Below, piece after piece: positions 30,734-42,906 of a stretch of 64,000 nt of DNA (positions are counted from its first letter, which is position 1; each line of letters opens with the position of its first letter). This DNA comes from Phaeosaccion multiseriatum (lineage: Eukaryota > Ochrophyta, other classes). The notes under the pieces were generated by a model. It had not been told where the DNA came from and searched no databases. It saw only the letters and a program-made list of their open reading frames with translations. The translations under genes were made by a program, and so were the position numbers. The DNA is taken from assembly GCA_965112735.1 (NCBI GenBank), contig OZ218958.1, forward strand, positions 2,976,001 to 3,040,000, in the 5' to 3' direction.

Positions 30734-33463
30734 CCCTTGTATGTCAATTAACCCCGATAAATGTCAGTAGGACCGAAATTTTTTTGTTATTTTTTTGAAT
30801 CGGCTGGGGCACCTGAAGGAGGAGATGAATACTAGATATACGGACTATCCCAGACGAAGCGCTTGCGGAATCTTGAGGAAAACACAGTGAAATCGGGATT
30901 GGGCAGCTGAGAGCGTGCTCGCAGCAGCTTTGTGGCAAGAACTAGCGGGTGAGCGGCAAAGGTGCGTTTTTCTCCAACCTTGGTTTCGAGAGAGAGAGAG
31001 GACGGAGGGGGGTATACCCATAGAGATAAGCCGTGGGCAAGATAGGATCTCTTCTCCAGGAGTATGCGAAACTTTTCATATGCGTCGTATGCTCTTCCGC
31101 CTCCAGCTCGTCGGCACTTTTGCCCCTGAAGTTAGGGTACTCCACCCTCACAGTTGGATGTCTCTGAGACGTGGACGCTGCTCTATTCTACCGATTTTCA
31201 GGGCCCATCAGGGCGTCATCTCGTCCAAAGGACACGTCTGATGACCCCCGTACCGCCGCTGTCCATGGGCGGAGGGCAAGAGGTCTATCGCAGGTCGTCA
31301 CCCGAGGTGGCCGAAAAGGTGAGGGCGCACGAGAGGGGGAGAGGGCGTGAGATGGAAGGCTTCGCCTGGCAGTTACGAGCGGGGCAAGAGGGATCAACAT
31401 CACTCATATATAGCCTGGCTTGTGACCAAGTTTTAGCTTCAAAGGTCATAATCCCATGTGCACAATCGCATACGTGTACTCCCCTCTCTTTTGCCTTTGA
31501 AGGGCCCTTTTTGTGAGGTCATGAGCGGCCGATCCCACACCCCGTCAGAGCATCGTTCTTGCTTAAGGGGCGCTATACTAACTCCCCTGCCCCCTGTTAT
31601 TGCGGGACGTGGGTGGTGGGGCTATCGAGGGGACTTCGACATCTTCCCCCGATGTCACTGCATAGGTGGGGAAGTATGAGGCTGGAGAGGAAAGGGAATG
31701 GAACCTTCCCGGCGGAGTCAAGGGCGACACAAGGTGTGTTGTGGCATCTAGTGTGTGAGCTGTCAGATGTCGAACTTTCAGCTTCAGCGAGCTTAACAAG
31801 ACATGGGAAATCACCACTATGTTTACCTCCCTTATTTTGGCCCCTGTGGTTAGGTCATCACGAGGGGTATTACCGGGGCAGGAGAACGACTGCGGCAACC
31901 ATCTTGCCTCACTACAGGGAGCTAAAGGGGAAGGAGTAAGGATTTCACGAGCAGCAGTGGCAAGACGAGCGGGGGGATGAGAAACAGGCGTCCAGATAGG
32001 AGTCAAGCTTATCCGCCTCGTCGTCCACCCAGGAGACGCCGTTGCTGCAAGATCATCTGCAGCTCCTCTTGGCTACTGCGGATGAGCGTGCTCGTACTCT
32101 AGCCTCCCAGCCACGAGTGAGAGAAGCTCAATCAAGCGGCAGCTGGGTGCGCCATCGGCAGCCGAGGCGGCCGTGGGAGCTGAGCCGGAGAAGGGGGGGG
32201 AGGTAGCGTGCTGTTGCTGTGGGTGGTGGTGCTCGTCGTGGCACATGGTCGAGAAGCGATTGTGACTCAGGGGCGACAGGGCGATGAGCCGCAAGGCCAT
32301 ACTCAAGTCGCTGACCGCTCTGTATGCAGAGAAAGTGGGGTGGAGGCCGTGGCAGGGGGGTTAGGAGCTGCCAGAGGAGGGCTTGGCGGGCTACAGAGAC
32401 GGATTTCGCAGGTAAGACGGAGCCTCGTGCAGCATCTATAGTAGTAGTAGCCGTAGCAGCACCGATAAGGGGAGGAGGGGCAGTGTGTGTACAGTTGGAG
32501 CTGCCCATCCGTGAAATTGGGTTAAAATGACGAATATACACATAGATAGCGTTGTAAATCGCATCCTCGCCAAGGAGAGCATGTAAAGAGTACCAAATCG
32601 GCGCATGGTCATGAGGTATAGCCTCGCGTTGTATCTGGCCCATATCTATCGTCATACCCTCTCTTCCCCCTCGATCGAGGGTCAGGATGACGACGAAAAG
32701 GGGCCCTTCACACTTGTAAATTCTCTCCCTCACTCTGTAGCTCCTGAAAGGACACTTCGAGTTGCCCAGCACTCAGCAGACTATGTATCCCTCAAGTCTT
32801 CTCAAGGGTTTCATATATCGTGGTCTGCTGGTCGCACACGCTCCTCCCTCTCCTCACCATTTTTGAGGTGAAAACTGCTGCCATAAGTGTTTCCATCTCG
32901 CCTCACCCCTTCTGCTCCACAGCACCTGCAATCGCACTCTTAGCTGCTCAACGTCGACTTCCATATGTGGGTCGCAGTCTGCTCAAAGCTATTCCTCCCT
33001 CATGGGCTCTTGCTCGCACACGCTCTTCCCCCACTCCCCCCTTGTTTGAGGCCCAAATTCCCGCCAAAGCAACGGACATTTCAGCTCCACATGTTAGCCC
33101 ACTATCTCCTAAGACCGCGCTCCCAGCTTCACATCGGCTATTTGACTACATAATCCGTATTCAGCCCGAAGATTATCACCTCTTGTGTGAGCTACGCCTC
33201 TCTCTTTCTCCCTTGTTCAGGGGCAAAGATCTCGTCAACATAGCAGCACATTTCACCTCCTAAATCGCTCTATACAGACGAAACAATCAGACTTTAAGCT
33301 GCTCAACATCTATAATGCTGTCTTTGCCTCAGATCTCCCGAAGCTCTTCGCCTGTGGTGCTCTGTAGCGTGCGTAATACCTCTTTTCCTGAGCCCACTCA
33401 AAATGTTGAGTCTCCTGATTTTCTACTGACATTTATCGGGGTTAATTGACATACATACAAGGG
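30734..33463. mobile_element. 2.7-kb element with about 37-bp terminal inverted repeats, no recognisable transposase
   Basis: The left end reads CCCTTGTATGTCAATTAACC and continues to 30,770. The right end (33,423-33,463) is its reverse complement except for one extra 4-base ATGT unit. The interior is AT-richer and differs in composition from the array. Several frames of 60-214 codons occur, on both strands (the longest 32,128-32,772, minus), but none shows a transposase motif I recognise. Degenerate direct repeats lie near 32,820-33,240 (ACACGCTC-TCCC...TTTGAGG). No clear target-site duplication. Probably a non-autonomous DNA transposon or foldback element. Confidence 0.7.
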
Positions 33464-33652
33464 TTTGGGCCGGCCCGGTGAAACACACACATCAACTCAG
33501 GACCCTTCCCCCCAATTCCCATTTCCCGATCAGTCGGTCTACACCACCCCGCCCCTTTTTTCGAAGTGACGCTGGAAAGGGGGAAGAAGAGGGAGAGTAC
33601 AATGAAGGGCACCACGTCGAAGGGAGGTGAAACGAAGGGGGGGGACGGCGTG

Positions 33653-35131
33653 ATGGAAGAAAGTCATCAAGAGACCAATGGAGCGGGGGAAAATTTGCCA
33701 GAGCGCACCAGTCTCAGCAGCAGCGGGCCGGCGGCATTGAGGGTGGTTGCTGGTTGTGTTGGTGTTTCAAACAAGGCTCTGTGGGGCGTATGCAAGGTGG
33801 TCGACAAGGAAACCTCACGCGCTTTGGTGATCAACGCCGACATGCCCCAAGCTATCCAGTCGCGTGTGCTGAGTATGCTGAAGCAGCAGCAGCAGCGGGA
33901 GCGCGAGAAGTCTCAACGCCGTGCTGCGGCTTCCTCTCCTCCTCCCGCCTCCATGCGGGGAAGACACTCCCTGGAAGGGCTTCGAAGGTCGGGGAGGATT
34001 AGGGCGAGGCAGCTGGACCATGGTATGGCGGGCTCCTTTCGCGTCAACGCGGTGCGCCTCGGCATCCAACGTCAAGACGCTAACGAGCTGACTCCTGCTG
34101 ATGGGGCTCTTGCTGTCAAAGTGTTGGCACTGTTGCCACTCTTGGTCAAGCGTGTGGGGTTTTCGGAGTTCTTCAATGCGTGCCGCGTTGTTGTACCGAG
34201 GGGCGTGGAGGAGGTGGAGTTTGCACGGGACTCAAGGTTCAACAGGCCAATCGTTCTCCCTTCCTCGCTGAAGAAGGTCACTTTTGGAAAATTCTTCAAT
34301 CGGGCTGATTTGGTGCTGCCAAGCTCTCTGGAGGAGCTGGAGTTTTCAGATGACTCAAGGTTCAACAGGCCTATCGATCTCCCATCCTCCCTGAAGAAGG
34401 TCACTTTTGGCTGGCCCTTCGATCAGGCTGATTTGGGGCTACCAGGCTCTCTGGAGGAGCTCAACTTTTCAGTGGACTCAAATTTCAACCAGCCAATCGC
34501 TCTCCCTTCCTCGCTGAAGAAGGTCACATTTGGCCGGCACTTCAATCAGGCTGGTTTGGAGCTACCAAGCTCTCTGGAGGAGCTGGAGTTTTCACACAAA
34601 TCACAGTTCAAGAGGCCAATCGGTCTCCCTTCCTCACTGAAGAAGGTCACTTTTGGAGAATGGTTCAATCAGGCTGGTTTGGTGCTACCAAGCTCTCTGG
34701 AGGTGCTGATGTTTCCACGGGACTCAGTGTTCAACAGGCCAATCGTTCTCCCTTCCTCGCTGAAGAAGGTCACTTTTGGTAGAGACTTCGATCAGGCTGG
34801 TTTGAAGCTACCAAGCTCTCTGGAGGTGCTGGATTTATGGGACTCAAGGTTTAACAGGCCAATCGCTCTTCCCCCCTCGCTGAAGAAGGTCACTTTTGGA
34901 TCTAGATTCAATCAGCCTGTGGTCCTTCCCAATGGTGTCGAGAAGGTACACATGGGGCGTGACTTTAACCTCCCCCTGGACCTCCCTCCCTCTCTGTGGT
35001 TTCTTTCACTGAGTTATCGGTACTCCTGCCCTCTCTCGAGCCTACCTGCTGGCCTGAGGAGGCTTAGGGTGGGGGTGGGGTTCCCTCTGCCTGCAGTTCT
35101 ACCCGAGGGGCTTGACGTAACCCGACATTAA
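33653..35131 (+). CDS. FNIP-repeat protein FNIP4
   Basis: 492 residues from the ATG at 33,653; an in-frame ATG at 33,602 (TTG in other copies) could add 17 residues. N-terminal domain as in FNIP1 but with KVVDKETSRALV and an extra VG before VSNKALWG, a form shared with FNIP5. Six double repeats with the most divergent variable positions in the window (FGWPFDQADLGLPGSLEELN, NFNQPIALPSSLKKVTFG, QFKRPIGLPSSLKK). The cap ends LPEGLDVTRH. Its upstream region now abuts mobile DNA instead of ANK4; only the last stretch of the shared spacer (TCAGTCGGTCTACACCAC, about 33,530) survives. Confidence 0.85.
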   Translation: MEESHQETNGAGENLPERTSLSSSGPAALRVVAGCVGVSNKALWGVCKVVDKETSRALVINADMPQAIQSRVLSMLKQQQQREREKSQRRAAASSPPPASMRGRHSLEGLRRSGRIRARQLDHGMAGSFRVNAVRLGIQRQDANELTPADGALAVKVLALLPLLVKRVGFSEFFNACRVVVPRGVEEVEFARDSRFNRPIVLPSSLKKVTFGKFFNRADLVLPSSLEELEFSDDSRFNRPIDLPSSLKKVTFGWPFDQADLGLPGSLEELNFSVDSNFNQPIALPSSLKKVTFGRHFNQAGLELPSSLEELEFSHKSQFKRPIGLPSSLKKVTFGEWFNQAGLVLPSSLEVLMFPRDSVFNRPIVLPSSLKKVTFGRDFDQAGLKLPSSLEVLDLWDSRFNRPIALPPSLKKVTFGSRFNQPVVLPNGVEKVHMGRDFNLPLDLPPSLWFLSLSYRYSCPLSSLPAGLRRLRVGVGFPLPAVLPEGLDVTRH

Positions 35132-35367
35132 TTTTATTTAAAAAAAAACAAAAACAATAATGAATAATTATCGTTCAAGCCCATAGAATGTCCCGTGCAG
35201 ATTTCGACAGTGTAGCAACCGCATGGGTCCGCGGGAGCGGAGGCGAAAGTGAGCCCTGCCATCTTACCCCCCCCCCCCCCCACCCCCTCCACTCCTCCCT
35301 TCGGCAGTGGTGCGACAACCCAGTGCCTTCTTGGACTCTCTTCGTCATCCTCACTGCCTGCCTGCTC

Positions 35368-35880
35368 TCAGTGTGTCTGCAGGCCCAAGCCTCGACTCGC
35401 CCACGCCAAGAGAGAGTCCACGAAGGCTGCCACCGTCTGCCGCTGCCGCCACGTGAGGCGCGCCCTCTCTTCCTTGAGCACAAGGGCAATCTCCACGCTC
35501 GAAGCTTGACGCCGCTGCTGTACCACCAACTGTCGCTGCTGGCGCCGGGGCTGACTGTGCTGGAGGCTGTTTGCCGCAGCGGTGCCCTCAGTGGCAGCAG
35601 ACGGGGCGACGGAGAGGAGCGTCACCAGCAGCAGAATAGGGGCGGCATCGTCCTCGTCTTGCTCGCCGGCCCCGTCCGGGCCTCCCTCAGCCTCGCCATT
35701 GCCCGCACCAGCATCAGGGCCACACGCACCGGCACCATCGGCCCGTCCCGAAGCTGCAGGACCCTCCTCTCTAAGCCGCCACCGCCGCCGTTGTTGTACC
35801 ACCAACTGCTAGTGGTGCTTGAGGCTGCCCAATGTACACACCTGCCACTGTGCCCTTTTCCCAAGCGGGATTGCACGTTG
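35368..35880 (-). CDS. Tail frame of unit Y (T-short, copy Y3)
   Basis: Copy of 6797-7330, open in its C-terminal part and ending LAWASRGLGLQTH. Around 35,740-35,770 it carries T-long-like bases (CCGAAGCTGCAGGACC), making it a mosaic of X and Y tail sequence. Coding status uncertain. Confidence 0.25.
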
Positions 35881-36279
35881 GTGATACAGCAAATGGTGCG
35901 AGCCCACCCTCGACGGTCAGCTCCTCCTCCTCTGACTCTTTGCTCTCTCAGAGGAGCCGCAGCAAACAGTCCTACGGGGCGCTCTCCCTCCAACACCTAC
36001 ACCCATCCACCGAGCCACATACACATGGACGGTGCGCGGCTCCAAAACATCGTGCGACCACACCCCAAACCGAAAGAGGACGAGACTGAGTCAAGTACGC
36101 CTCCCCCACCCCGCCGGGCAGCAGGAGCAGAAGCAGAAGCAGGATCAGGATCAGGATCAGGATCAGGAGCAGGATCAGGAACGGGAGCAAGGCTCGCTCC
36201 GTCAGAGGCTCGCCTTGCATCTAGCGTCCAACGCTGGAAGCGGCACTGGCTGTAACTGTTTTGAAACTGTTCAAGTCCG

Positions 36280-39200
36280 TCACCAGGGGGTGCGAGTCAT
36301 GGACATGGTGGCTTGTCCGGCGTCCACCGCTCCGACGGCGGCCTTCTTGAGACGCAACCCTCGCCCCACAAAGAGAGACCCGGCCACAGACAGGGTGGAG
36401 TCAGCCTGTGACATCACAGGTATTGCACACAAGAGTAAGTCAAGCGTAGAGCCGTAGAGTGTAGCATGATAGCGTTTAGGTTAGAGCCACACACACGTGC
36501 ACACACACACGCGCGCGCGCGCGCGCGCTCGCACATTGGTGTGGTACTCAGTCAGCCAGTCAGTTGGTCAAGTCAGTCAGTCAGTCAGTCAGTCAGTCAG
36601 TGGCTTCAATGGCTGAGTAATTCAGTTGGTGGCTGAGTCAGTCAGTCAGTCAGTCAGTCAGTCAGTCAGTGGCTGAGTAATTCAGTTGGTAGCTGAGTCA
36701 GTCAGTGCGTCATCAGACAGGGAGGTACACATTTGGACCGGTAGATAGGCCAATGGAGGGAGAGAGAGGTGGGGGGGGGGGGGGTGGACTGGCAGGCACA
36801 GAACCACACAAGAGGATGTGTACTGGGGAGGCACTCACATAGGCCTGAGGTGTCCACTTGTTAGCCTTCGTAGCACCACTGCTGGCAGGGTCGATTGCTC
36901 CCTCTGCAAATGGAGAACCGACAGGGGGTGAGGGGGGTGAGGGGGGTGGGTGGGTGTACTTGTCACAAGCAGGTTCAGCTCGGTGCACTTGCACAGAGAA
37001 TGTGAGAGAGAGAGATATAGACAGAAAGACAGACAGAGAGAGAGAGGGAGGGAGAGAGAGAGAGAGGACCAGGCCGGGCCAGGCCAGGCCACCAGATCAA
37101 ACGAGTGGAAAAGAGGAGTCCGTGAGCCTATTTGGCTTGGCCTCTTGGCCCTCCATGCTCTCCTCTCCTCTCCCTCGTGTTTGTTGCTGCTTACCTTGGG
37201 CAGCGTCCCCAGGGGGGAGGTTGGTCTTGTGCCAGAGGGTGGCGTCGTAGGGCATCTCTCCCCTGTTGCGGGGGGTGGGCGAGGGGTTGGGTGAGGTATG
37301 GCCAGGTGTGGAGCAACGACAGAAACCCAGCGCACACGCACACACGCACACACGCACACACGTACACACACAAGCAAGTAGGACCTTCCGTGAAACAAGT
37401 TGTGAAGTCCACACACTACAACCTTCCTCCACTCCCCCCCTCTCTCCCTTCGTCCCTCCCTCCCTCCCTCTCTGGCCCATGTCCCTCTCACTCACCCTCT
37501 TCCGCTGTTGATGAACTGCGTGAGAGGCGACGGCGGGCGATTGCCCCACTCCATCGTCGCGGAGAAAGTCTCTCCAAGCCCCACCGTCTCCGGAGAGTAT
37601 CCGGTCTGTTGCAGCCTCCGCCTCAGGTCCTGACGCACCGGAGGGGAGAGCCGTATTCAGGGAGAGAGAGAGGGAGTGGGCGAGGGGAGGGAGGGAGGGG
37701 GGGAGGGAGGGAGGAAGTGAGGGAGGGAGGGAGAGTGGAACGGAGAGATACAGGGAGGGAGGGAGGGAGGGAGGGAACATCTGTCCTTAGATCTCTGTGA
37801 GAGCGTGAGCGTCCTCCTTACGTTAGCATGCGTGTGTACCTGCATGCTGCCCGACGAGGAGGGGGTGCCCCGGGTGGTGACGAGCTTACCCCTGGCCGTC
37901 TGTGTGTGTGCGTGCGTGTGCTTCGTGTGCCCTCCACGCCGAGAGGCTGCATACACACAGAGCAGGGAAGGGTGGAGGGGGGCGTCAGCGCCACGCGCGC
38001 AAGCCCGTAGGCATTGGGTAAGCCGGCAGGCAAGAAGAGGGCACAATCTTACACCTTGATGTGCTGTAAGAACAGGAGTGTACAGAGCATACACATGCTC
38101 TGATATGCTCTGCGGCTGAAAGTGAGGGCCCTCCCCCCCCTCCTCTAATACACAAGTCTGCCTGGGCAGTATCAGTTTTCATTTCAGTTTCAGAGTCACA
38201 TGATTGGGTACAGTACTCACTTTGCCTGGAGGAGGCGGCGGTGTAGTCAGACTGCATCCGACGGAGCTCTCTGTGAAGTGCCATCTGTGTAACCGCCTCC
38301 TCCGCGATGGTGTCTGGGGAGGGGGAAGAGGGGGAGGAGGGAGGCAGAACCCAAACCGAGACAAAGCGCACACACACACACACATACATATATTCGAGGA
38401 GAGTTGGGGGCAGAAAGGTGAGGTGTAGGGGAATAAAAGGCTTTTAATGCTGACCAGTGGGCAACAACAACGGCTACCCACCACCACCACCACCGCCACC
38501 ACCATTGGTTGCCATCCCACCCCCTCTCTCACCGTCCTTGGCCACGACGTCTCTCTTGAGCTTGAGCACTCCCTCCTTGGTGAGGACCATCTCCTCGTGC
38601 TGCGCATCCATCTCCCCCCTGAGGGCCGCGTTCACCTTCTTCTGCGCCGTCAGCTCCACGTCCTTCAGCTGGGAGTGAATGAGTGAGTGAGTGCGTGTGT
38701 GGGTGCGCGGGTGGGGTGGATGGGTGTGTGCGTGGGTGCGTGCGTGGGTGGGTGGGTGGGTAGGTGGATGTGTTTCGAAAGGCGTATTTCCCCATTTGGT
38801 TGAGTTCATTGTGAGCGAAGGGGCATGACGAGAGGAAGGGGGGGAGGTGACAAGAGAGGATTGCCTGCCTTCGGTGGCATGACACATTTCTATGCGAGCA
38901 TAGGTAAGCTTCCGTCACTACTCAAGTCAACCCGCGTTGAGATGGCGTGCATGGTATGTCTCCATCCATGCCTCTGCTCCTGTGCTGACAGGGGTGGGTG
39001 AGGCCAAAAGGTACACGCAGTCCTCACCCTGAGCTTCGCCTCCATGTCCCGCACACGTGCCTCAGCCTCTAACCACTTGGTCTCTGCAACCTGCACAGTT
39101 TGATTCTAAAGGAAGGGATAAGAGAGGAGGAGTAGGAGGAAGAGGAGAAAGAGGAGGAGGAGGAGGACGTGAAAAGAGCTCAATATGTTCGAGCAGAGGG

Positions 39201-39797
39201 AGGGAGCCAGCAGGACAGAGAGCGCAGCGCATAAGTGTTCGAGTCGTTGGGGACACAAACAATGAGCACATGTGCTCCATGAAACGCCTTGCAATACACC
39301 AAAGCGTGTCATCCCCGCTCGTCCCTTCCCCTCTCACGCCCTCTCTTTCGGTCCTGTTTCTCTCTCACTCACTCACTCACTCACTCAATCACTCTCCGCC
39401 TCCCTCCTTCCCTCCCTCCTTCCCTCCTTCCTTCCCTCCCTCCCTCCCTCCCTCCGTCCGTCCCCTGTCCTGTCCTGCCACCTACCGCCTCCTTGCCCTG
39501 AAGCATGAGTTTGTCCGTCCGATGGAGATCCTGCAGCCGCATGCTCCTCTCCTGCAGCCACCGCTCCTCACTAAGCTTGGCCTTGCCTTCGAGCTTGGTA
39601 CGGTGCTCCAGCAGCCCCCCAAGGTCGTGCTTCAGAGTCGATATCTGTGAGGGCCGGGAGGTCCAGCGGAAGGGAAGGGGGGGGGGGTGAATGAGGGCAA
39701 GGGAGGCCTTACACAGCCAAGCTCCTATCGGCCATCTCTCTCGTAAGGGTTGACGACGGAGGATTCTTCGCACAGACTAACAGATCCAGAGGCATAT

Positions 39798-39835
<38 letters not shown>

Positions 39836-41062
39836 GACAGACAGACAGACAGATAGAGAGGCACATGCGGAGACGGGCAGACAGACAGACAGACACAAAA
39901 CAGATGGGATGGAAAATTGAAGGCATTGGCTAAGCACCCACCTCGTGCTCCATGAGGCGCATGCGCTTCTTCTGCCCCTCCCTGGCCACGTTCTCGATCT
40001 TCGCGGCCTTGTCGTAGCGAGCCACCTTGGCGAGGGCTTGCACATGCTGTGGAGAGAGAGGAGGGGGGGGGGTTGAGGAGAGACAAGTTGAGGACGAGAA
40101 AAGATAAATACGTGGTGCGGAGAGAAAGAGTGAGAGGGGAGGGAGGGAGTGAAAATGGGCGCGGAGAACAAGAGGATGAGAAGTGAGAGAGAGTGTCATG
40201 GTGACCTGCAGAGAGAGTATGAGAGGGGAGTGCAAAGAAGAGTGAAAAGAAGAGTGTAGCACCCTTGTGCGCGAGCAATGGGATGGATGTACGCGTACCC
40301 ACCTCAGATTTCAGTACCGATAGGCTCTCCTCGAGCGCGTCTGCCCTCCGAACACTTTGGCTCAGCTTCGCTCGCACGGCCTCCTGCACCGAGCGGGTTG
40401 AGAGACGGGGAGACGCAGAAGCAAGCACAGAATGGATGGATGGATGGTCGGATAACATCAGAGTGACTGGCCCCTTTCCCATATGGATGATGAAGCTCGT
40501 CCGAATCAGAGTCTGAGGGAGAAAGAGAAAGCGCGCCAGAGCGAGAGGAGCGCGAGGGCCCCCACTCCACCTTGGTGCTTTTCCGTACCGCTTCTTGATC
40601 GAGGTCAGCGTGCCCGCTCTTGTGCACCTTGATGTCGCGCTCCTGAGCTTCGTAATCCTCCTAGAACGAGGAGAGAATGGAGAGGGAAAGACAAGAGAGG
40701 GTTGGGGAGGAGGAGGGAGGGGAGGAGAGGACAATACAAGGTGACCAGCCAAGAGAAGAGAGTAGACTGGATGATGAGGCAGGATGTATAGGGAAGGAGA
40801 AGGGGGGTAGTAGGAACCATCCTGATGTGTCTGCTTTGCCCGTGAACCAAGAAACAAAGCCCAGTCTCCCTGAGCTTCTCCTCCGGCCTTCGGTGCTCGA
40901 GCCATCGCCACTCGCGTCTATGCTATGTATATTGATATCGTATATTTCTCGCGCCCCTCTTTACTAATTACGACCCACCTGCAAGCGCTTGTACTTTGTC
41001 TCCACCTTCTCCAGCTCCTCCAGCCTCTTTCGGAGACGGCCCAGGTCCGCCTTGGTAGCCAT
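36280..41062 (-). CDS. 14-exon coiled-coil protein CC3
   Basis: Same exon order, splice sites and phases as CC1. ATG at 41,062-41,060; stop TGA at 36,280-36,282. Small replacements only, for example VHKSGHADLDQEA in exon 2 and MTRTPW at the C-terminus. The (GGA)n tract before exon 6 is interrupted (39,125-39,167). Judged potentially functional. Confidence 0.72.
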
Positions 41063-41270
41063 TCCTGCCGCCTGCCTATTGCAGCCCCATCACAGACGGG
41101 CTCAAGATCGGCTCAATCAAGAAGGGTCACAGTTTCAGGATTCCCAACTGTGATTGGACAACCACACACTCACTCGATGCCAATGCGGGAGGTTTGATCG
41201 TCCGCCGCTGATTCCCTCCATCTCGCTCTCCGAGCACGAGAGGCCATACACATACACTGCTTCTGGCTCA

Positions 41271-42250
41271 TCAGTCCTCGCAGTCGCAGGGGTGCCCATT
41301 GGCATGCACCCACTGCTTGATCTCCTCAAAGACACTGCCCCTGACGTCCCACTGTCCACCTGCGTCCTCATCCTCTCTCCTGATGGCCTCTGGACAGACA
41401 CTCTCGTCCCACGGACAGCCCATCTCTTCAGAGCGGAGCCACTGCAGCATTGCTAGGCTCTTGCCGTATTTAACTGCATACTGGCATACGTCAGGGGTCC
41501 AATCACAAAGCTCACTCGCATTGGCATGCAGCCACCGCAGAGCGTCAAAACGGCCGAAAATGGCAGCCTTCCAAGCTCCTGCCCTCCACCCACTCCCCTC
41601 CTCCGCTCCGTCCAGCTTAGCCCTGACCTTGGGACTGTTCAGCAGCCATGCCAGCACAGAGAGGTGCCCATAATGAATAGCAGAGATCTAATTCCAGTGC
41701 TGAAAGGGCGCATTCACGTCATCCGACAGAAGCCACTCCAGCAGTTGCAAGTCCCCCCTCCGCGCAGCAGCATCGCAGACCCTCCAATCCCACGGGCATT
41801 TCCCCTCCTTAGCGTCAGCCGAGTCCTCTGAGCGCAGCCACTTGAGCACACGCAGGCTGTGCCGCTCGTTTCTCGATGCCGATTCGCACACCTCCTCATC
41901 CCAGGCACAGCCCATGTGATGGAGTGCCTTGCACATGCTCACATCTCCATACTGAGCAGCGGCCCTGAACGTTTCGACTGTAAGCTCGTAGCCGTGCCTC
42001 CTGGCCCAGTACACACGATCGATGGAGGCAACTACACTTGCTTGGCTCGTCGTGGCTGCGTACTCCACCATGTAGTACCCCTCCACTCCTTGCACACCGT
42101 CGCCACGAAAGCGTACTCCCCCTTTCCCACGAGCTCCATCACCTTTGCATACACTTCCTCCATACCAAAGGCGCTTGCACAGGCGCCCGAGCCAGGAAGG
42201 GGAAGTCGATGAGAGGCAGCACGTCCGCCATCTCCACTCTCTCCTCCGAA
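41271..42250 (-). pseudogene. ANK5 (type Y), truncated and with three lesions
   Basis: It keeps the C-terminal ankyrin units and the stop at 41,271. Lesions: an in-frame TAG at 41,688-41,690 where ANK2 has Trp (HWNWISAV); a 2-base deletion near 42,080 that shifts the frame in the F-box-like region (CCCTCCACTCC against CCCCCGCCACTCC); and loss of everything upstream of about 42,250, where the sequence passes directly into the GA tract of an X unit. The coiled coil, start codon and promoter are gone. Confidence 0.85.
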
Positions 42251-42470
42251 GTCCGTACCTCCATCTGAGGGGCGGAAGCGGAGAGGAGGGGGAGAGAGAG
42301 GAGAGGAGAGGAGAAGAGAGGAGAGGAGAGGAGAGCAGAGCGGAGGGGGGTATGAGAGGAGAGGACAGGTAAGAAGAGGATAGGAGAGGATAGGACGGGA
42401 GATGACAGGACGGGAGAGGAGGTGAAACGAGAGAAGAAGAGAGGAGAGGAGGTTAGCGGGGGGGAGGGGA
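42247..42470. repeat. Y/X recombination junction followed by GA-rich tract
   Basis: Bases up to about 42,249 follow ANK2/ANK4; from about 42,258 (CCATCTGAGGGGCGGAAG) they follow the X-unit sequence found at 1984 and 18,025. Everything normally in between (ankyrin 5' half, FNIP gene, tail frame, VPS35 fragment; about 4 kb) is absent. Then comes (GGAGA)n. Little homology is shared at the joint. Confidence 0.85.
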
Positions 42471-42554
42471 CGGCAGAGGATAGGCGAGGACAGGAGTGCA
42501 GCAACAGAGAGCAAACAAGGAGAAAATCGACCATCGATGGCCGTCAAGAGAGAA

Positions 42555-42605
<51 letters not shown>
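42555..42605. repeat. (CA)n microsatellite, X3 copy
   Basis: A pure CA run, clearly longer than its counterparts at 2298-2322 and 18,307-18,336. A second CA run lies at 42,873-42,905. Confidence 0.92.
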
Positions 42606-42610
<5 letters not shown>

Positions 42611-42632
42611 ACAGACAGAGAGGCGCACGCAC

Positions 42633-42869
42633 CTTCTTCTCGATCCGCTCGAGTCCCGCGAGCGTCTTGTCCGCACCTGCCTGCGTCGGCCTGATCTCGG
42701 CGCGCACCCGGTTGGGCTTAGTGGCGTCTTCCTGCCACCTGAGAAGGTCAGGGGGGGGAGTGAGGGAGTGAGGAAGTGAGTGAGCTGGCTGCAGCTGGAG
42801 CTGGAGGGAGGGCCAGCATGTTCACGCCCTCCGATCCTACTCAACTCCTTCCAACCCCGCCCCCCCCCA

Positions 42870-42906
<37 letters not shown>

